Part shown: positions 1 to 8,094 of the stretch, piece after piece
Numbering within the stretch: position 1 is the stretch's first letter
How the letters are laid out: each line of letters starts with the position of its first letter
From: Desulfocurvus vexinensis DSM 17965
Lineage (GTDB): Bacteria > Desulfobacterota > Desulfovibrionia > Desulfovibrionales > Desulfovibrionaceae
DNA length: 64,000 nt
Direction of reading: 5' to 3'
Assembly (NCBI RefSeq): GCF_000519125.1
Contig: NZ_JAEX01000002.1
Location: forward strand, 468,124 to 532,123
The notes under the pieces: generated by a model
Seen by the model: the letters and a program-made list of their open reading frames with translations, nothing else
Told to the model about the DNA's origin: nothing
Databases searched by the model: none
Program-made: the position numbers and the translations under genes

Positions 1-1267
1 CGAGGAACTGCGCCGGGTCCTGGGTGAAGACGCCCAGCACCGCGCCCCAGGTGTCCAGGTCGGCCTGGATGCGTTCCCAGGCGGTCTTGGCGCCCTGGGT
101 CTTGCGCAGGGCCTTGTCCTCGGCGATGCGCCCGGCCAGGCGCACGAGGTTGAACACATGGCCCAGGGCCTGGGCGGTGTTCATGTCGTCGGCCATGGCC
201 GCCTCCCAGGCGGCTTCCTGCTCGGCCAGCTCGGTGGCCAGCTCGGCGGGCAGGTCCGCTCCGGCCCATTTGGTGCCCGCCAGGGCCGCGGCCATCTCCT
301 GGCGCGCGGTGTAGATGCGCCGCAGGTTCTTTTCGGCCTCGTCCATGTTGTCCAGGGTGAAGTCGATGGGGCTGCGGTAGTGCTTGGTCAGCAGGAAATA
401 GCGCAGCGTCTCGGGCAGGTAGGCATCCATGATCTCGCGGATGGTCTTGAAGTTGCCCAGGCTCTTGGACATTTTTTCCGAGTCCACCTGCACGAAGCCG
501 TTGTGGACCCAGAAGCGGGCCATTTCCGTGCCCGTGGCGGCCTCGGTCTGGGCGATCTCGTTCTCGTGGTGCGGGAAGATCAGGTCCTGCCCGCCGCCAT
601 GGATGTCCAGCGGCAGGCCGAGGTGCTTGTCGCTCATGGCCGAGCACTCCAGGTGCCAGCCGGGGCGGCCCGGGCCCCAGGGGCTGTCCCAGGTGGGCTC
701 GCCGGGCTTGGCGGCCTTCCACAGGGCGAAGTCCAGGGGGTCTTCCTTTTCCTCGCCGGGGGCCACGCGCGCGCCCGCGCGCATCTCGTCGATGTCGCGG
801 CCCGAGAGCTTGGCGTAGCCCGCGAAGGAGCGGACCCGGAAATACACGTCGCCCGAGGGCGTGGCGTAGGCGTGGCCCTTGGCGATCAGCTCTTCGGTCA
901 GCACGAGCATCTCGGGGATGTGCGTGGTGCAGCGGGGCTCCACGTCGGCGCGCAGGATGCCCAGGCGGTCCATGTCCTCGTAGAAGGCCTGGATGAAGCG
1001 CTCGGCCAGGGCCATGGGGTCCTCGCCGTTCTCGTTGGCGCGCACGATGATCTTGTCGTCGATGTCCGTGAAGTTGCGCGCGAAGGTCACGGTGTAGCCC
1101 ATGTGGCGCAGGGTGCGCACAAGCACGTCGAAGACCACCGCCGAGCGGGCGTGGCCGATGTGGCAGTAGTCGTAGGCCGTGATGCCGCAGGCGTACATGC
1201 GCACGTGGTTGTCGCGCAGGGGCGTGAACTCTTCCTTGCGGCGGGTCATGGTATTGTAGAGCTGCAT
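1..1267 (-). CDS. cysS: cysteinyl-tRNA synthetase (3' end cut by window)
   Basis: Charges tRNA-Cys with cysteine in the cytoplasm. The class I signatures are visible: CHIGHARS near residue 35 (HIGH motif) and KMSKSLGN further on. Zinc-site residues (the early CGIT cysteine and the [10 protein letters not shown] segment) are also present. The ATG at 1265-1267 gives the usual start [11 protein letters not shown]. The C-terminal part lies beyond the left edge of the window. The next gene upstream on this strand is ispDF, separated by an EF-hand gene on the other strand. Confidence 0.97.
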   Translation of the reverse strand, partial: MQLYNTMTRRKEEFTPLRDNHVRMYACGITAYDYCHIGHARSAVVFDVLVRTLRHMGYTVTFARNFTDIDDKIIVRANENGEDPMALAERFIQAFYEDMDRLGILRADVEPRCTTHIPEMLVLTEELIAKGHAYATPSGDVYFRVRSFAGYAKLSGRDIDEMRAGARVAPGEEKEDPLDFALWKAAKPGEPTWDSPWGPGRPGWHLECSAMSDKHLGLPLDIHGGGQDLIFPHHENEIAQTEAATGTEMARFWVHNGFVQVDSEKMSKSLGNFKTIREIMDAYLPETLRYFLLTKHYRSPIDFTLDNMDEAEKNLRRIYTARQEMAAALAGTKWAGADLPAELATELAEQEAAWEAAMADDMNTAQALGHVFNLVRLAGRIAEDKALRKTQGAKTAWERIQADLDTWGAVLGVFTQDPAQFL

Positions 1268-1591
1268 CGGGGAATGCTCCGTGGCGTGTGGATTTCGTTG
1301 GCGGGCCGGGGCGCCCTGGGCCGCTGCTGGCCGGTTGGGCATCATGCCCGAAACGCTGCGGCCCGTCAAAGGCCCAGGCGCGCGCGGGGCAGGGCGGCGC
1401 GGCCCGGCGGCGGCGCGGGCCACCGTGCGCCGCCCCGCTTAACAAATCTTGAAAAATCCAAAACAAACCAGGACGTTCCAGGGCCCTGCCCGGGGAAGGT
1501 TCTTGCATGTCCGGCGTCCAACGGCCGGGGGGCGGCAGAAAGTGCAGCCGCCTCCCTTTCCAGCCGGGGGCACAAACCAAGGAGCAAGGAC
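1268..1591. other. intergenic region between divergent cysS and EF-hand gene
   Basis: No convincing gene is present in these 324 bases. A short A/T-rich patch at about 1438-1470 stands out from the GC-rich surroundings and is the likeliest place for promoters of the two divergent genes, but no -35/-10 pair is clear enough to name. The sequence GGAGCAAGGA at 1581-1590 is the ribosome binding site of the EF-hand gene. Confidence 0.4.
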
Positions 1592-2365
1592 ATGTCCATT
1601 TCCAGCGTAGGCGGACAGGGCGCATCGTCGCTGCAGGAACTGCTGGCGATGATGCAGTCCGCGTCGCAATCCTCGGGCGGGGCCGATGACACCAGCGCGT
1701 CGTTGTCGGCCAAGCTCATGGAGGAGTTCGACGCGGACGGCAACGAGGAACTGAGCGAGGACGAGCTTGCCGCGCTCATGGAAAAGCTCGAGGCCATGCG
1801 GGAAAATCTGGCGATGATGAACCAGATGCGCATGGGCGAGCGGCCCGAGGGCGACGACGGCGGGCTCATCGGCTCGCTGATGCAGGCCCTGGACGAATCG
1901 GGCGAGACCGAGGCTGCCGACGCCGACGGCGACGGCGTGGTCAGCCCCGAGGAGGTGCTCGAGTACTTCGGTATCACCCAGGACGACGCGCTGCTGGCGG
2001 CCACCCAGGGCGGCGGCTCCCAGGGCGCCGGGAGCGACGCGCAAGAGGAGCAGGCCGCCGAAACCTCCGTGAGCGGGGCCGCCGCCTCGGGCTCCTCGTC
2101 CTCCACCCAGGAGGCCGACCTCAACGGCGACGGCATCGTGACCCAGGAGGAATGGGCCGAGTTCTACGGCGTGAGCGCGGAAGACCTCGCGGCCATGGGC
2201 CTGGGCTCCGGGCAGCAGACCGGGTCGAGCGGCTCCATGGCCAAGCTGCTGCGCGAGGCCATCCAGGCCTACAGCCAGGCCTACGGGCAGCAGGACGCGC
2301 AGTCCGGGCAGGACCTGGGCACGCTGCTGGACCAGGGCTCCGCGAACGTGGATTCCATGGCCTAG
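1592..2365 (+). CDS. EF-hand calcium-binding protein
   Basis: Encodes 257 residues with three EF-hand loops: DADGNEELSEDE at residues 47-58, DADGDGVVSPEE at 110-121 and DLNGDGIVTQEE at 176-187. Each has acidic or polar residues at positions 1, 3 and 5 and a glutamate at position 12, so Ca2+ binding is likely. The loops are joined by Met/Glu-rich and Gly/Ser/Gln-rich linkers. No signal peptide or membrane segment is visible, so the location is unclear. The ATG at 1592 follows a good ribosome binding site; the frame stays open far upstream, but that part is antisense to cysS. The specific role is unknown. Confidence 0.85.
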   Translation: MSISSVGGQGASSLQELLAMMQSASQSSGGADDTSASLSAKLMEEFDADGNEELSEDELAALMEKLEAMRENLAMMNQMRMGERPEGDDGGLIGSLMQALDESGETEAADADGDGVVSPEEVLEYFGITQDDALLAATQGGGSQGAGSDAQEEQAAETSVSGAAASGSSSSTQEADLNGDGIVTQEEWAEFYGVSAEDLAAMGLGSGQQTGSSGSMAKLLREAIQAYSQAYGQQDAQSGQDLGTLLDQGSANVDSMA

Positions 2366-2394
2366 GGGTCCTGCCGCGCCAGGGCCGCGAAACG

Positions 2395-2432
2395 AAAGCC
2401 GACCCGTCTGGAATGGCGGGTCGGCTTTTATT
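2395..2432 (+). terminator. intrinsic terminator of the EF-hand gene
   Basis: A 9-bp stem GCCGACCCG (2398-2406) pairs with CGGGTCGGC (2417-2425) and is followed by TTTTATT. A run of A on the left arm means it may also work for ispDF on the other strand. Confidence 0.85.
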
Positions 2433-2511
2433 GCGGCCTGTGGCGCGCCGGGCGGCGGGGGGTGCGCCGGGCAGCGGGGGCGGGGTGTGCCTTTTCCGGG
2501 GCCGGGCGGCC

Positions 2512-3693
2512 TCAGCCCGGGAGCAGGGCGCTGACGCAGGCCACGGCCTTGATGCCCTTCTTTTCGCCGGTGAAGCCCAGGCCCTCCTCGGTGGTGGCCT
2601 TGACGTTGACCCGCTCCGGAGGCAGGCGCAGCAGCCCGGCCACGGCGGCCTGGATCTGCGCCTTCCAGGGCGCCAGGCGCGGCACCTGGCAGATGACGGT
2701 CAGGTCGGCGTGGACGACCTCGACCCCGGCCTCCAGCGCCATTTCCAGCACCTCGTTGACCAGCACGGCGGAGGGCACGGCCTCGTAGCGCGGGTCGGTG
2801 TCCGGGAAATGTTCGCCGATGTCGCCCCGGCCCAGGCAGCCCAGCAGGGCGTCGGCCAGGGCGTGCAGCAGCACGTCGCCGTCGGAGTGGGCGACGACCT
2901 CCGGCCCGCCCTGGATGGGCACCGTGCCCAGGACCATGGGCCGCCCGGGGCCGTACTTGTGGACATCGTAGCCCCAGCCGGTGACGGGCACGCGGGGCGC
3001 GGGGTGCGGGGCGAGCATGCGCAGGTCCTCCGGGGTGGTGATCTTCACGTTGGCCTCCTCGCCGGGCACCACGGCCACCTCCAGGCCCAGGGCCTCGACC
3101 ATGGACGCGTCGTCGGTCACGTCCTGCCCGTGGCGGGCGCAGTGCTCGTGGGCGGCCAGCAGGTCGGCCAGGACGAAGGCCTGGGGCGTCTGCACCGCCG
3201 CCAGCTCCGCCCGGGGCAGGGTGGCGGCCACGCGGCCCCCGGCCACGCGCTTGACCGTATCCTTCACGGGCACGGCGGGAATGGCCGCGCGGGCGCCCGC
3301 GTCCAGGGCCGCCAGCAGCGCCGTGACCAGGGCGGCGGAGGCGAAGGGCCGCGCCGCGTCGTGGACCAGCACCCGCATGCAGCCCGGGGGCAGCGCGGCC
3401 AGGGCGGCGGCCACCGAATCCTGGCGGCGCGCCCCGCCCGGGGCGAAGCGCAGGGGCAGGCCGGGGTCCTCGGCGGCGGCCAGGGCCTCGGCCTCGGCCC
3501 GGGCCCGCTCGAAATCGGCGGCGGGGAAGGCCAGCACCAGCCCCTGGACCCCGGCCACGCGGGCCAGGGTGCGCACGCTGGCCCAGTACAGCGGCGCCCC
3601 GCGCCAGGGCAGGAACTGCTTGCCCGTGCCGAGCCCGGCGGCGGCCATCCGCGTGCCGCTGCCAGCGGCCAGAACCACGGCCCATGTGCTCAT
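2512..3693 (-). CDS. ispDF: bifunctional IspD/IspF (MEP pathway)
   Basis: Fusion enzyme of the non-mevalonate isoprenoid pathway, 393 residues. Residues 1 to about 230 are the IspD cytidylyltransferase (CTP + MEP to CDP-ME), with the nucleotide loop LAAGSGTRM near residue 8 and VHDAARPF near 110. Residues about 235-393 are the IspF cyclodiphosphate synthase, with the zinc ligands DVH at 243-245 and the AHSDGD segment, and the C-terminal KATTEEGLGFTG motif. Such fusions are common in alpha-, delta- and epsilonproteobacteria. It lies between rnpB and cysS on the same strand. Confidence 0.97.
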   Translation of the reverse strand: MSTWAVVLAAGSGTRMAAAGLGTGKQFLPWRGAPLYWASVRTLARVAGVQGLVLAFPAADFERARAEAEALAAAEDPGLPLRFAPGGARRQDSVAAALAALPPGCMRVLVHDAARPFASAALVTALLAALDAGARAAIPAVPVKDTVKRVAGGRVAATLPRAELAAVQTPQAFVLADLLAAHEHCARHGQDVTDDASMVEALGLEVAVVPGEEANVKITTPEDLRMLAPHPAPRVPVTGWGYDVHKYGPGRPMVLGTVPIQGGPEVVAHSDGDVLLHALADALLGCLGRGDIGEHFPDTDPRYEAVPSAVLVNEVLEMALEAGVEVVHADLTVICQVPRLAPWKAQIQAAVAGLLRLPPERVNVKATTEEGLGFTGEKKGIKAVACVSALLPG

Positions 3694-3765
3694 CGCACCT
3701 CCCGGATGCGCTGCGGGCGCGCCGGGGGGATGCCCCCGGGCGCGCCCGGCTGTGTAGTCGTCGAA

Positions 3766-4128
<363 letters not shown>

Positions 4129-4182
4129 ATATCCAGCTAAGTCCGCCCGGCTCCGCAGTCCAGGGCCGGGCGGAAGCGCGGG

Positions 4183-5061
4183 TCAGCGGTCATCGCTGTC
4201 CGCGTCGTGGTCGTCGGGGCCGTCGTGGTCGTCGGAGTAGCGGGGCTCCTCGTCGTACCCGGCGTCGTCGGGCCCGGCCTCGTCCTCGTCATCGACCATG
4301 GGCACGATGGTGCGCGCGGCGGCGGCGGCCAGGTTGGAGTCGCAGGCCTGGAAGTGCTCGCACCAGTAGATCAGGCGCTGGCAGTTGGGGCACGACAGGA
4401 TGGTTTCGCCCTTTTGCAGGTCGTTGAAGGCCTGGGGCGGAATCTGGATGAAGCAGCCCGAGCACACGCCCGCCGTCACCGGCACGATGACCGGGTTGGA
4501 GATGCGCTCGCGGATGAACTCGTAGCGCTTGAGCACCGGGCCGGGCACGACCACGCAGGCATCCTCGCGCTCCTTTTGCAGCTCGGCCAGGCGCTTGCGG
4601 GCCGAGGCCGAGCGCTTCTTCAGGTTGCCCTGGTACTCGTCCAGGCGGGCCGTCAGCTCGGCGTGCTCCTTTTGCAGCTCGTCGAGCAGGGTGGTCTGGC
4701 GCTCCAGCTCTTCGGCCAGGGCGACCTTCTCTTCCTCGCGGTTGCGCGTGGCCTTCTCCATGTTGTCCATCTCGCGCATCATGGCGTGGTATTCGCGGGT
4801 GTTGCCAGCCATCATGAGCTTATTCTTGCTCTTCTTGATGCGCGAGGTGTTGTCGTCGATCTCCAGGTCCAGCCGCTTGCGCTGGGTCTGGAGGATGTCG
4901 AGCTTGTCTTCGAGCACGGCCTTGCGCTCGAGGAATTCGGCGTTCTTGGCCTCCAGTTCGGCCAGCTCGCGGGGCATGCTGCCCAGTTCCTCTTCGAGGA
5001 CGAGGATCTCGCCGTCCACCTTCTGGAGCACGACGAGTTTTTCGATCTGTTCGAGGTACAT
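4183..5061 (-). CDS. coiled-coil zinc-ribbon protein (C4-type, DUF164/COG1579-like)
   Basis: A 292-residue protein in two parts. Residues about 1-170 form a long charged coiled coil (LEEELGSMPRELAELEAK and following). A C4 zinc ribbon follows, with C200xxC203 and C224xxC227. A very acidic Asp-rich tail closes the protein. This matches the COG1579 family, found next to NIF3 genes in many bacteria, as here. The ATG start gives MYLEQIEKLV, but the GGAGG sits 14 bases upstream of it; a TTG two codons earlier (5067) has better spacing and may be the true start. Biochemical function is not established. Confidence 0.9.
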   Translation of the reverse strand: MYLEQIEKLVVLQKVDGEILVLEEELGSMPRELAELEAKNAEFLERKAVLEDKLDILQTQRKRLDLEIDDNTSRIKKSKNKLMMAGNTREYHAMMREMDNMEKATRNREEEKVALAEELERQTTLLDELQKEHAELTARLDEYQGNLKKRSASARKRLAELQKEREDACVVVPGPVLKRYEFIRERISNPVIVPVTAGVCSGCFIQIPPQAFNDLQKGETILSCPNCQRLIYWCEHFQACDSNLAAAAARTIVPMVDDEDEAGPDDAGYDEEPRYSDDHDGPDDHDADSDDR

Positions 5062-5166
5062 GCTCAAGGGGCTATCCTCCCATGGCCGCACGCGGCGACC
5101 GCTTCGGTATGCGCAGCCCTGCGGGGCCGGCCTTGGTTGCACGGTTCCGGGCGGGGCCCGGAGCGC

Positions 5167-5955
5167 CTATCGGGGCAGGTGGACCCGCAAGGGGTCGCTG
5201 CCGGGGAAAAAACGCACTGCGACGCCCTGCGGGCCGAGACGCTCGTCCAGCAGGGCGGCCATCTCGCGGACCATACGCTCCTCCAGGGAGAAATGGCCCA
5301 CATCGATGGTGAAAATCTCGGCCTCCATGGCCTGGTGGTACTTCAAATCGCCGGTGACGAGCACATCGGCGCCCGCCGCGCGGGCCGCGCCGCCCAGGGC
5401 CGCGCCCGAACCCGTGCAGTAGGCCACGGTGCCCACCGTGCGGGGCGTCTCGCCCGCCAGGGCCCAGAAATCGCGCTCCACGCAGTCGGCCAGCCGCGCG
5501 GCGAAGTCGTCCCAGGGCAGGGGCGCGGGCAGCTCGCCCGCCAGCCCGAAGCCCGTGCGCGGGGCGTCGGGCCCCGTGGGTTCGAGCACGCGCAGGCCCG
5601 TCAGCTCCAGGGCGCGCGCCAGCCAGCCCGCCGGGCCCGCGGGCTGCACGTCCAGGGAGGTATGCGCCGCGAAGAGCCAGGCCCCGGACGCGAGCATCGC
5701 CCGCGCGGCGTCGAGAAAATAGCCCGGGTGCGACAGGGGCCGGGGCTCCATGTACAGCGGGTGGTGCGTGAGCACCATGTCCGCCCCCCAGGCCAGGGCC
5801 TCGCGCAGCCGCTCGGGCGCGGGGTCGATGGTCACGGCCAGCCTGCGCACGTCCTGGCGCGTTCCGGCCACCTGCACGCCGCAGTTGTCCCACGCGGCGG
5901 CCCCGGCGGGCGGGGCGATCTGCTCGATGCAGGCGATGAGCGCGGCGTGATCCAT
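5167..5955 (-). CDS. NIF3 family dinuclear-metal protein
   Basis: A 262-residue member of the NIF3/YbgI family (often annotated GTP cyclohydrolase I type 2). Features are the metal-binding VLTHHPLYM segment, AWDNCGVQV near the N-terminus, AHTSLDVQP in the middle, and C-terminal TGDLKYHQAME with IDVGHFSLE supplying further His/Glu ligands. These proteins form rings with a two-metal site; the substrate is unsettled. The ATG at 5955 (MDHAALIAC) begins the conserved region; the frame stays open upstream but runs towards the tRNA. The zinc-ribbon gene follows about 100 bases downstream. Confidence 0.93.
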   Translation of the reverse strand: MDHAALIACIEQIAPPAGAAAWDNCGVQVAGTRQDVRRLAVTIDPAPERLREALAWGADMVLTHHPLYMEPRPLSHPGYFLDAARAMLASGAWLFAAHTSLDVQPAGPAGWLARALELTGLRVLEPTGPDAPRTGFGLAGELPAPLPWDDFAARLADCVERDFWALAGETPRTVGTVAYCTGSGAALGGAARAAGADVLVTGDLKYHQAMEAEIFTIDVGHFSLEERMVREMAALLDERLGPQGVAVRFFPGSDPLRVHLPR

Positions 5956-6041
5956 GGTCTCTCCAGCATCCGCCCGGCTCCCGGGGGCTCCGGGATGGGG
6001 GACGCGTGCGGTTGCCGTCTGCCTGGCGGGCCGGGAGGTCG

Positions 6042-6117
6042 TGGTGGGCCAAGCAGGGGTCGAACCTGCGACCATCCGGTTATGAGCCGGGGGCTCTGCC
6101 AACTGAGCTATTGGCCC
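6042..6117 (-). tRNA. tRNA with CAT anticodon (tRNA-Ile2 favoured over elongator tRNA-Met)
   Basis: The minus strand folds as a 76-nt cloverleaf with encoded CCA. The acceptor GGGCCAA pairs with TTGGCCC, the D arm is GCTC/GAGC, the anticodon loop is CTCATAA, and the T arm is GCAGG-TTCGAAC-CTGC. The CAT anticodon fits elongator Met or the lysidine-modified Ile2. C4-G69 and C5-G68 in the acceptor, plus the TGGTCGC variable region, resemble E. coli tRNA-Ile2 more than tRNA-Met. Position 27-43 reads C-A, a mismatch. Confidence 0.95.
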
Positions 6118-6140
6118 ATCTGGTGCTCGCCAAGCCGAAT

Positions 6141-6170
6141 TTCATATCCTTGTATGGTGCATTGTGTCAA
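6141..6170 (-). promoter_or_regulatory. sigma-70 promoter of the tRNA gene
   Basis: Minus-strand TTGACA (complement of 6165-6170), an 18-base spacer and TATGAA (complement of 6141-6146), about 24 bases upstream of the tRNA 5' end. It could also drive the NIF3, zinc-ribbon and rnpB genes downstream on this strand. Confidence 0.65.
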
Positions 6171-6215
6171 GGCTGCGCGGGGGTTGCCCGGTGCGCCGGG
6201 CCGGGCCCGGGGCGG

Positions 6216-6250
6216 AAAAAAACGCCGGGCCCCAGCTGGGACCCGGCGGG
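6216..6250 (-). terminator. intrinsic terminator of the TrxR-like gene
   Basis: On the minus strand CGCCGGGTCCC pairs with GGGGCCCGGCG around an AGCT loop, followed by seven T. It ends the queuosine transporter / TrxR-like transcript before the tRNA promoter. Confidence 0.85.
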
Positions 6251-6272
6251 AAAAGGCGCCCTGCCTGGCGGC

Positions 6273-7178
6273 TCAGGCCTTGGCCTTGGGGCACTTGTCG
6301 CGGCAGTACTTGATGGCCTGACGGGCGGCGATGGCGCCCTCGCCCACGGCCACGCTGATCTGGGCGAAGCGGCCCACGCAGTCGCCCGCGGCGTACACGC
6401 CGGGGATGTTCGTCTCCTGCATGGCGTTGGCCACGATGTGGTTGCCGTTGCGCTCCAGGCCCAGGGTCCAGGCGAAGTCCGACGAGGAGGCCTCGCCCAT
6501 GGCGATGAACAGGCCGTCGGCGGCGTAGGTCTGGCCGTCCTCGAAGACCAGGGTGTCCAGGGCCGGGGCCCCGCGCAGCTCCACGATCTTGCCTGTGAGG
6601 ACCGCGATGTTGGCCTCTTCGAGCTTCTTCAGGTATTCCTTGGAGATGGTCATTTCCTTGCCCTGGGTGCACAAGGCGACCTTGTCGGTGTAGGCCAGCA
6701 GCTCCAGGGCCTGGCTGGCGGCGTAGACGCCTTCGCCCAGGGCCACCACCGGGCGGCCCCGGTAGAAGAATCCGTCGCACGACACGCAGTAGGAGATGCC
6801 CTTGCCGTCGTAGTCGTCGAAGTTGGAGATGCCGGGGCGGACCTTGGAGACGCCCGTGGCCAGGATCACGGCGCAGGCGTCGTAGTGGCCGGACTCGGTC
6901 TTGACCTCGAAGCGCATGGCCTCGTTCATGTGGATGCCCAGCACCCGGGCGGTGACGATCTGGGCGCCGAAGCGCTGGGCCTGGGTACGCCCGGCGGCCA
7001 TGATGTCGTTGGCCTTGGTGGTCTCGGGGAAGCCGAAATAGTTGTCGATGTCGTAGTCTGCGTCGATCTTGGGGGTCAGGCCGACCACGACGGTCTCGAT
7101 GCCCGCCCGGGCGGCGTAGATTGCAGCGCTGAGGCCGGCGGGGCCCTGGCCGACGATCAGCAGTTGGACCTGTTGCAT
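6273..7178 (-). CDS. thioredoxin-reductase-like FAD protein, atypical pyridine-nucleotide site
   Basis: A 301-residue low-molecular-weight thioredoxin reductase fold. The FAD loop is GQGPAG at 10-15, the redox-active CVSC at 131-134, and the second FAD motif GDCVGRFAQISVAVGEG near 266. The NADPH domain is unusual: the usual GGGxSA reads GEGVYA (148-153), and the basic HRRxxFRA motif that holds the NADPH phosphate is replaced by LCTQGKEMT. An extra cysteine pair lies at the C-terminus (YCRDKC, 292/296). The start MQQVQLLIVG at 7178 follows GAGG at good spacing. It lies 45 bases after the transporter gene, probably in one transcript. The electron donor is uncertain. Confidence 0.9.
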   Translation of the reverse strand: MQQVQLLIVGQGPAGLSAAIYAARAGIETVVVGLTPKIDADYDIDNYFGFPETTKANDIMAAGRTQAQRFGAQIVTARVLGIHMNEAMRFEVKTESGHYDACAVILATGVSKVRPGISNFDDYDGKGISYCVSCDGFFYRGRPVVALGEGVYAASQALELLAYTDKVALCTQGKEMTISKEYLKKLEEANIAVLTGKIVELRGAPALDTLVFEDGQTYAADGLFIAMGEASSSDFAWTLGLERNGNHIVANAMQETNIPGVYAAGDCVGRFAQISVAVGEGAIAARQAIKYCRDKCPKAKA

Positions 7179-7223
7179 GGGGATTCCTCGGGGGTTGTCG
7201 ATTGCAGGCAAGCCCCCAGTGTA

Positions 7224-7913
7224 TCAGGACCCGGCCCGGCCCGCAACCGTGCCCACGCGCCGCGCAAGGTAGAGGAACGGCGTGTCCAGCAGGGCCACGA
7301 AGCTCTTGAAGGCGTAGGTGGTGAACATGATCTCCAGCAGCACCGGCCCGGGGAACACGCCCCAGAACGCGACGACGCAGAAGATGGACGAATCCAGCAG
7401 CTGGCTGACCAGGGTGCTGGCGTTGTTGCGCAGCCAGAGCATGGAGTCGCCGGTGCGGCTCTTCCAGAAGTGGAACGCCCACACGTCGTGGAGCTGGGAC
7501 ACGAGATAGGCCGCCATGCTGGCCAGGGCGATGCGCGGCAGTACGCCGAAGATGGCTTCCAGGTGCGGCTGGGCGAAGTCGTCGGCGGTGGGCGTGAAGG
7601 CCAGGGCGATCTGCATGTAGACCGTGGCCAGCACCAGCACGGTGAAGCCGAGCATGACCCCGCGCTTGGCCTCGGCCTTGCCGTACAGCTCGCCGAGCAT
7701 GTCCGTGGCCAGGAACACGCTGGCGTAGAGCACGTTGCCCAGGGTGGTGGTCAGCCCGAAGAGCTGCACCGTCTTGAGCACCTGGACGTTGCACAGGATG
7801 AGATTGAAAACGATCAGGCCGTAGAGCCCGGCCTTGCCGAAGAGGCGGTGCAGCACCACGACCATGGTCAGGTCGAACAGGGCAAAGCCCACCCAAAGCA
7901 TCTCGTTGGACAT
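7224..7913 (-). CDS. yhhQ: queuosine precursor transporter (VUT/YhhQ family)
   Basis: A 229-residue inner-membrane protein with about six hydrophobic segments. Family motifs are visible: ATDMLGELYGK, YLVSQLHDVWAFHFWK and STLVSQLLDSSIF. The family imports 7-deazaguanine queuosine precursors (preQ0/preQ1) for tRNA modification. The ATG at 7913 has GGAG six bases upstream. Its own promoter and a leader of about 60 nt with a hairpin precede it. Confidence 0.93.
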   Translation of the reverse strand: MSNEMLWVGFALFDLTMVVVLHRLFGKAGLYGLIVFNLILCNVQVLKTVQLFGLTTTLGNVLYASVFLATDMLGELYGKAEAKRGVMLGFTVLVLATVYMQIALAFTPTADDFAQPHLEAIFGVLPRIALASMAAYLVSQLHDVWAFHFWKSRTGDSMLWLRNNASTLVSQLLDSSIFCVVAFWGVFPGPVLLEIMFTTYAFKSFVALLDTPFLYLARRVGTVAGRAGS

Positions 7914-7937
7914 GTCAAACTCCGGAGTGATGTTTTA

Positions 7938-7957
7938 GATGGAGGGCGGCCTCCATC
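7938..7957 (-). promoter_or_regulatory. hairpin in the leader of the queuosine transporter
   Basis: GATGGAGG and CCTCCATC form a perfect 8-bp stem with a 4-base loop inside the predicted leader, upstream of the CCGGAG ribosome binding site. preQ1 riboswitches regulate related genes in other bacteria, but the preQ1-I core sequence is not recognisable here, so the role is unproven. Confidence 0.4.
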
Positions 7958-7982
7958 CCGGCGCCGTGCCGGAAGGGCTCTG

Positions 7983-8011
7983 TCTATAGGCGCCTTCGGG
8001 GCGGGGGTCAA
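7983..8011 (-). promoter_or_regulatory. sigma-70 promoter of the queuosine transporter
   Basis: Minus-strand TTGACC (complement of 8006-8011), a 17-base spacer and TATAGA (complement of 7983-7988). It predicts a transcript start near 7976 and a leader of about 62 nt. Confidence 0.7.
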
Positions 8012-8028
8012 GGGCGGGGGTGGAACGC

Positions 8029-8055
8029 AAAAAGGCCGCCCTGGGGCGGCCTTTG
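8029..8055 (-). terminator. intrinsic terminator of the diguanylate cyclase gene
   Basis: GGCCGCCC (8034-8041) pairs perfectly with GGGCGGCC (8044-8051), with T5 on the minus-strand exit side. Confidence 0.85.
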
Positions 8056-8094
8056 GATTTGTGTGCTGTGACGCGCCGGCCCGCGCCGGGGGGC

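Noticed and set aside
158..1591. Upstream extension of the EF-hand reading frame
   Set aside because: It is antisense to cysS and has shadow composition; the ATG at 1592 has a ribosome binding site.
7914..7976. preQ1-I riboswitch
   Set aside because: The conserved core and A-rich tail of the class could not be found, so only a hairpin is reported.
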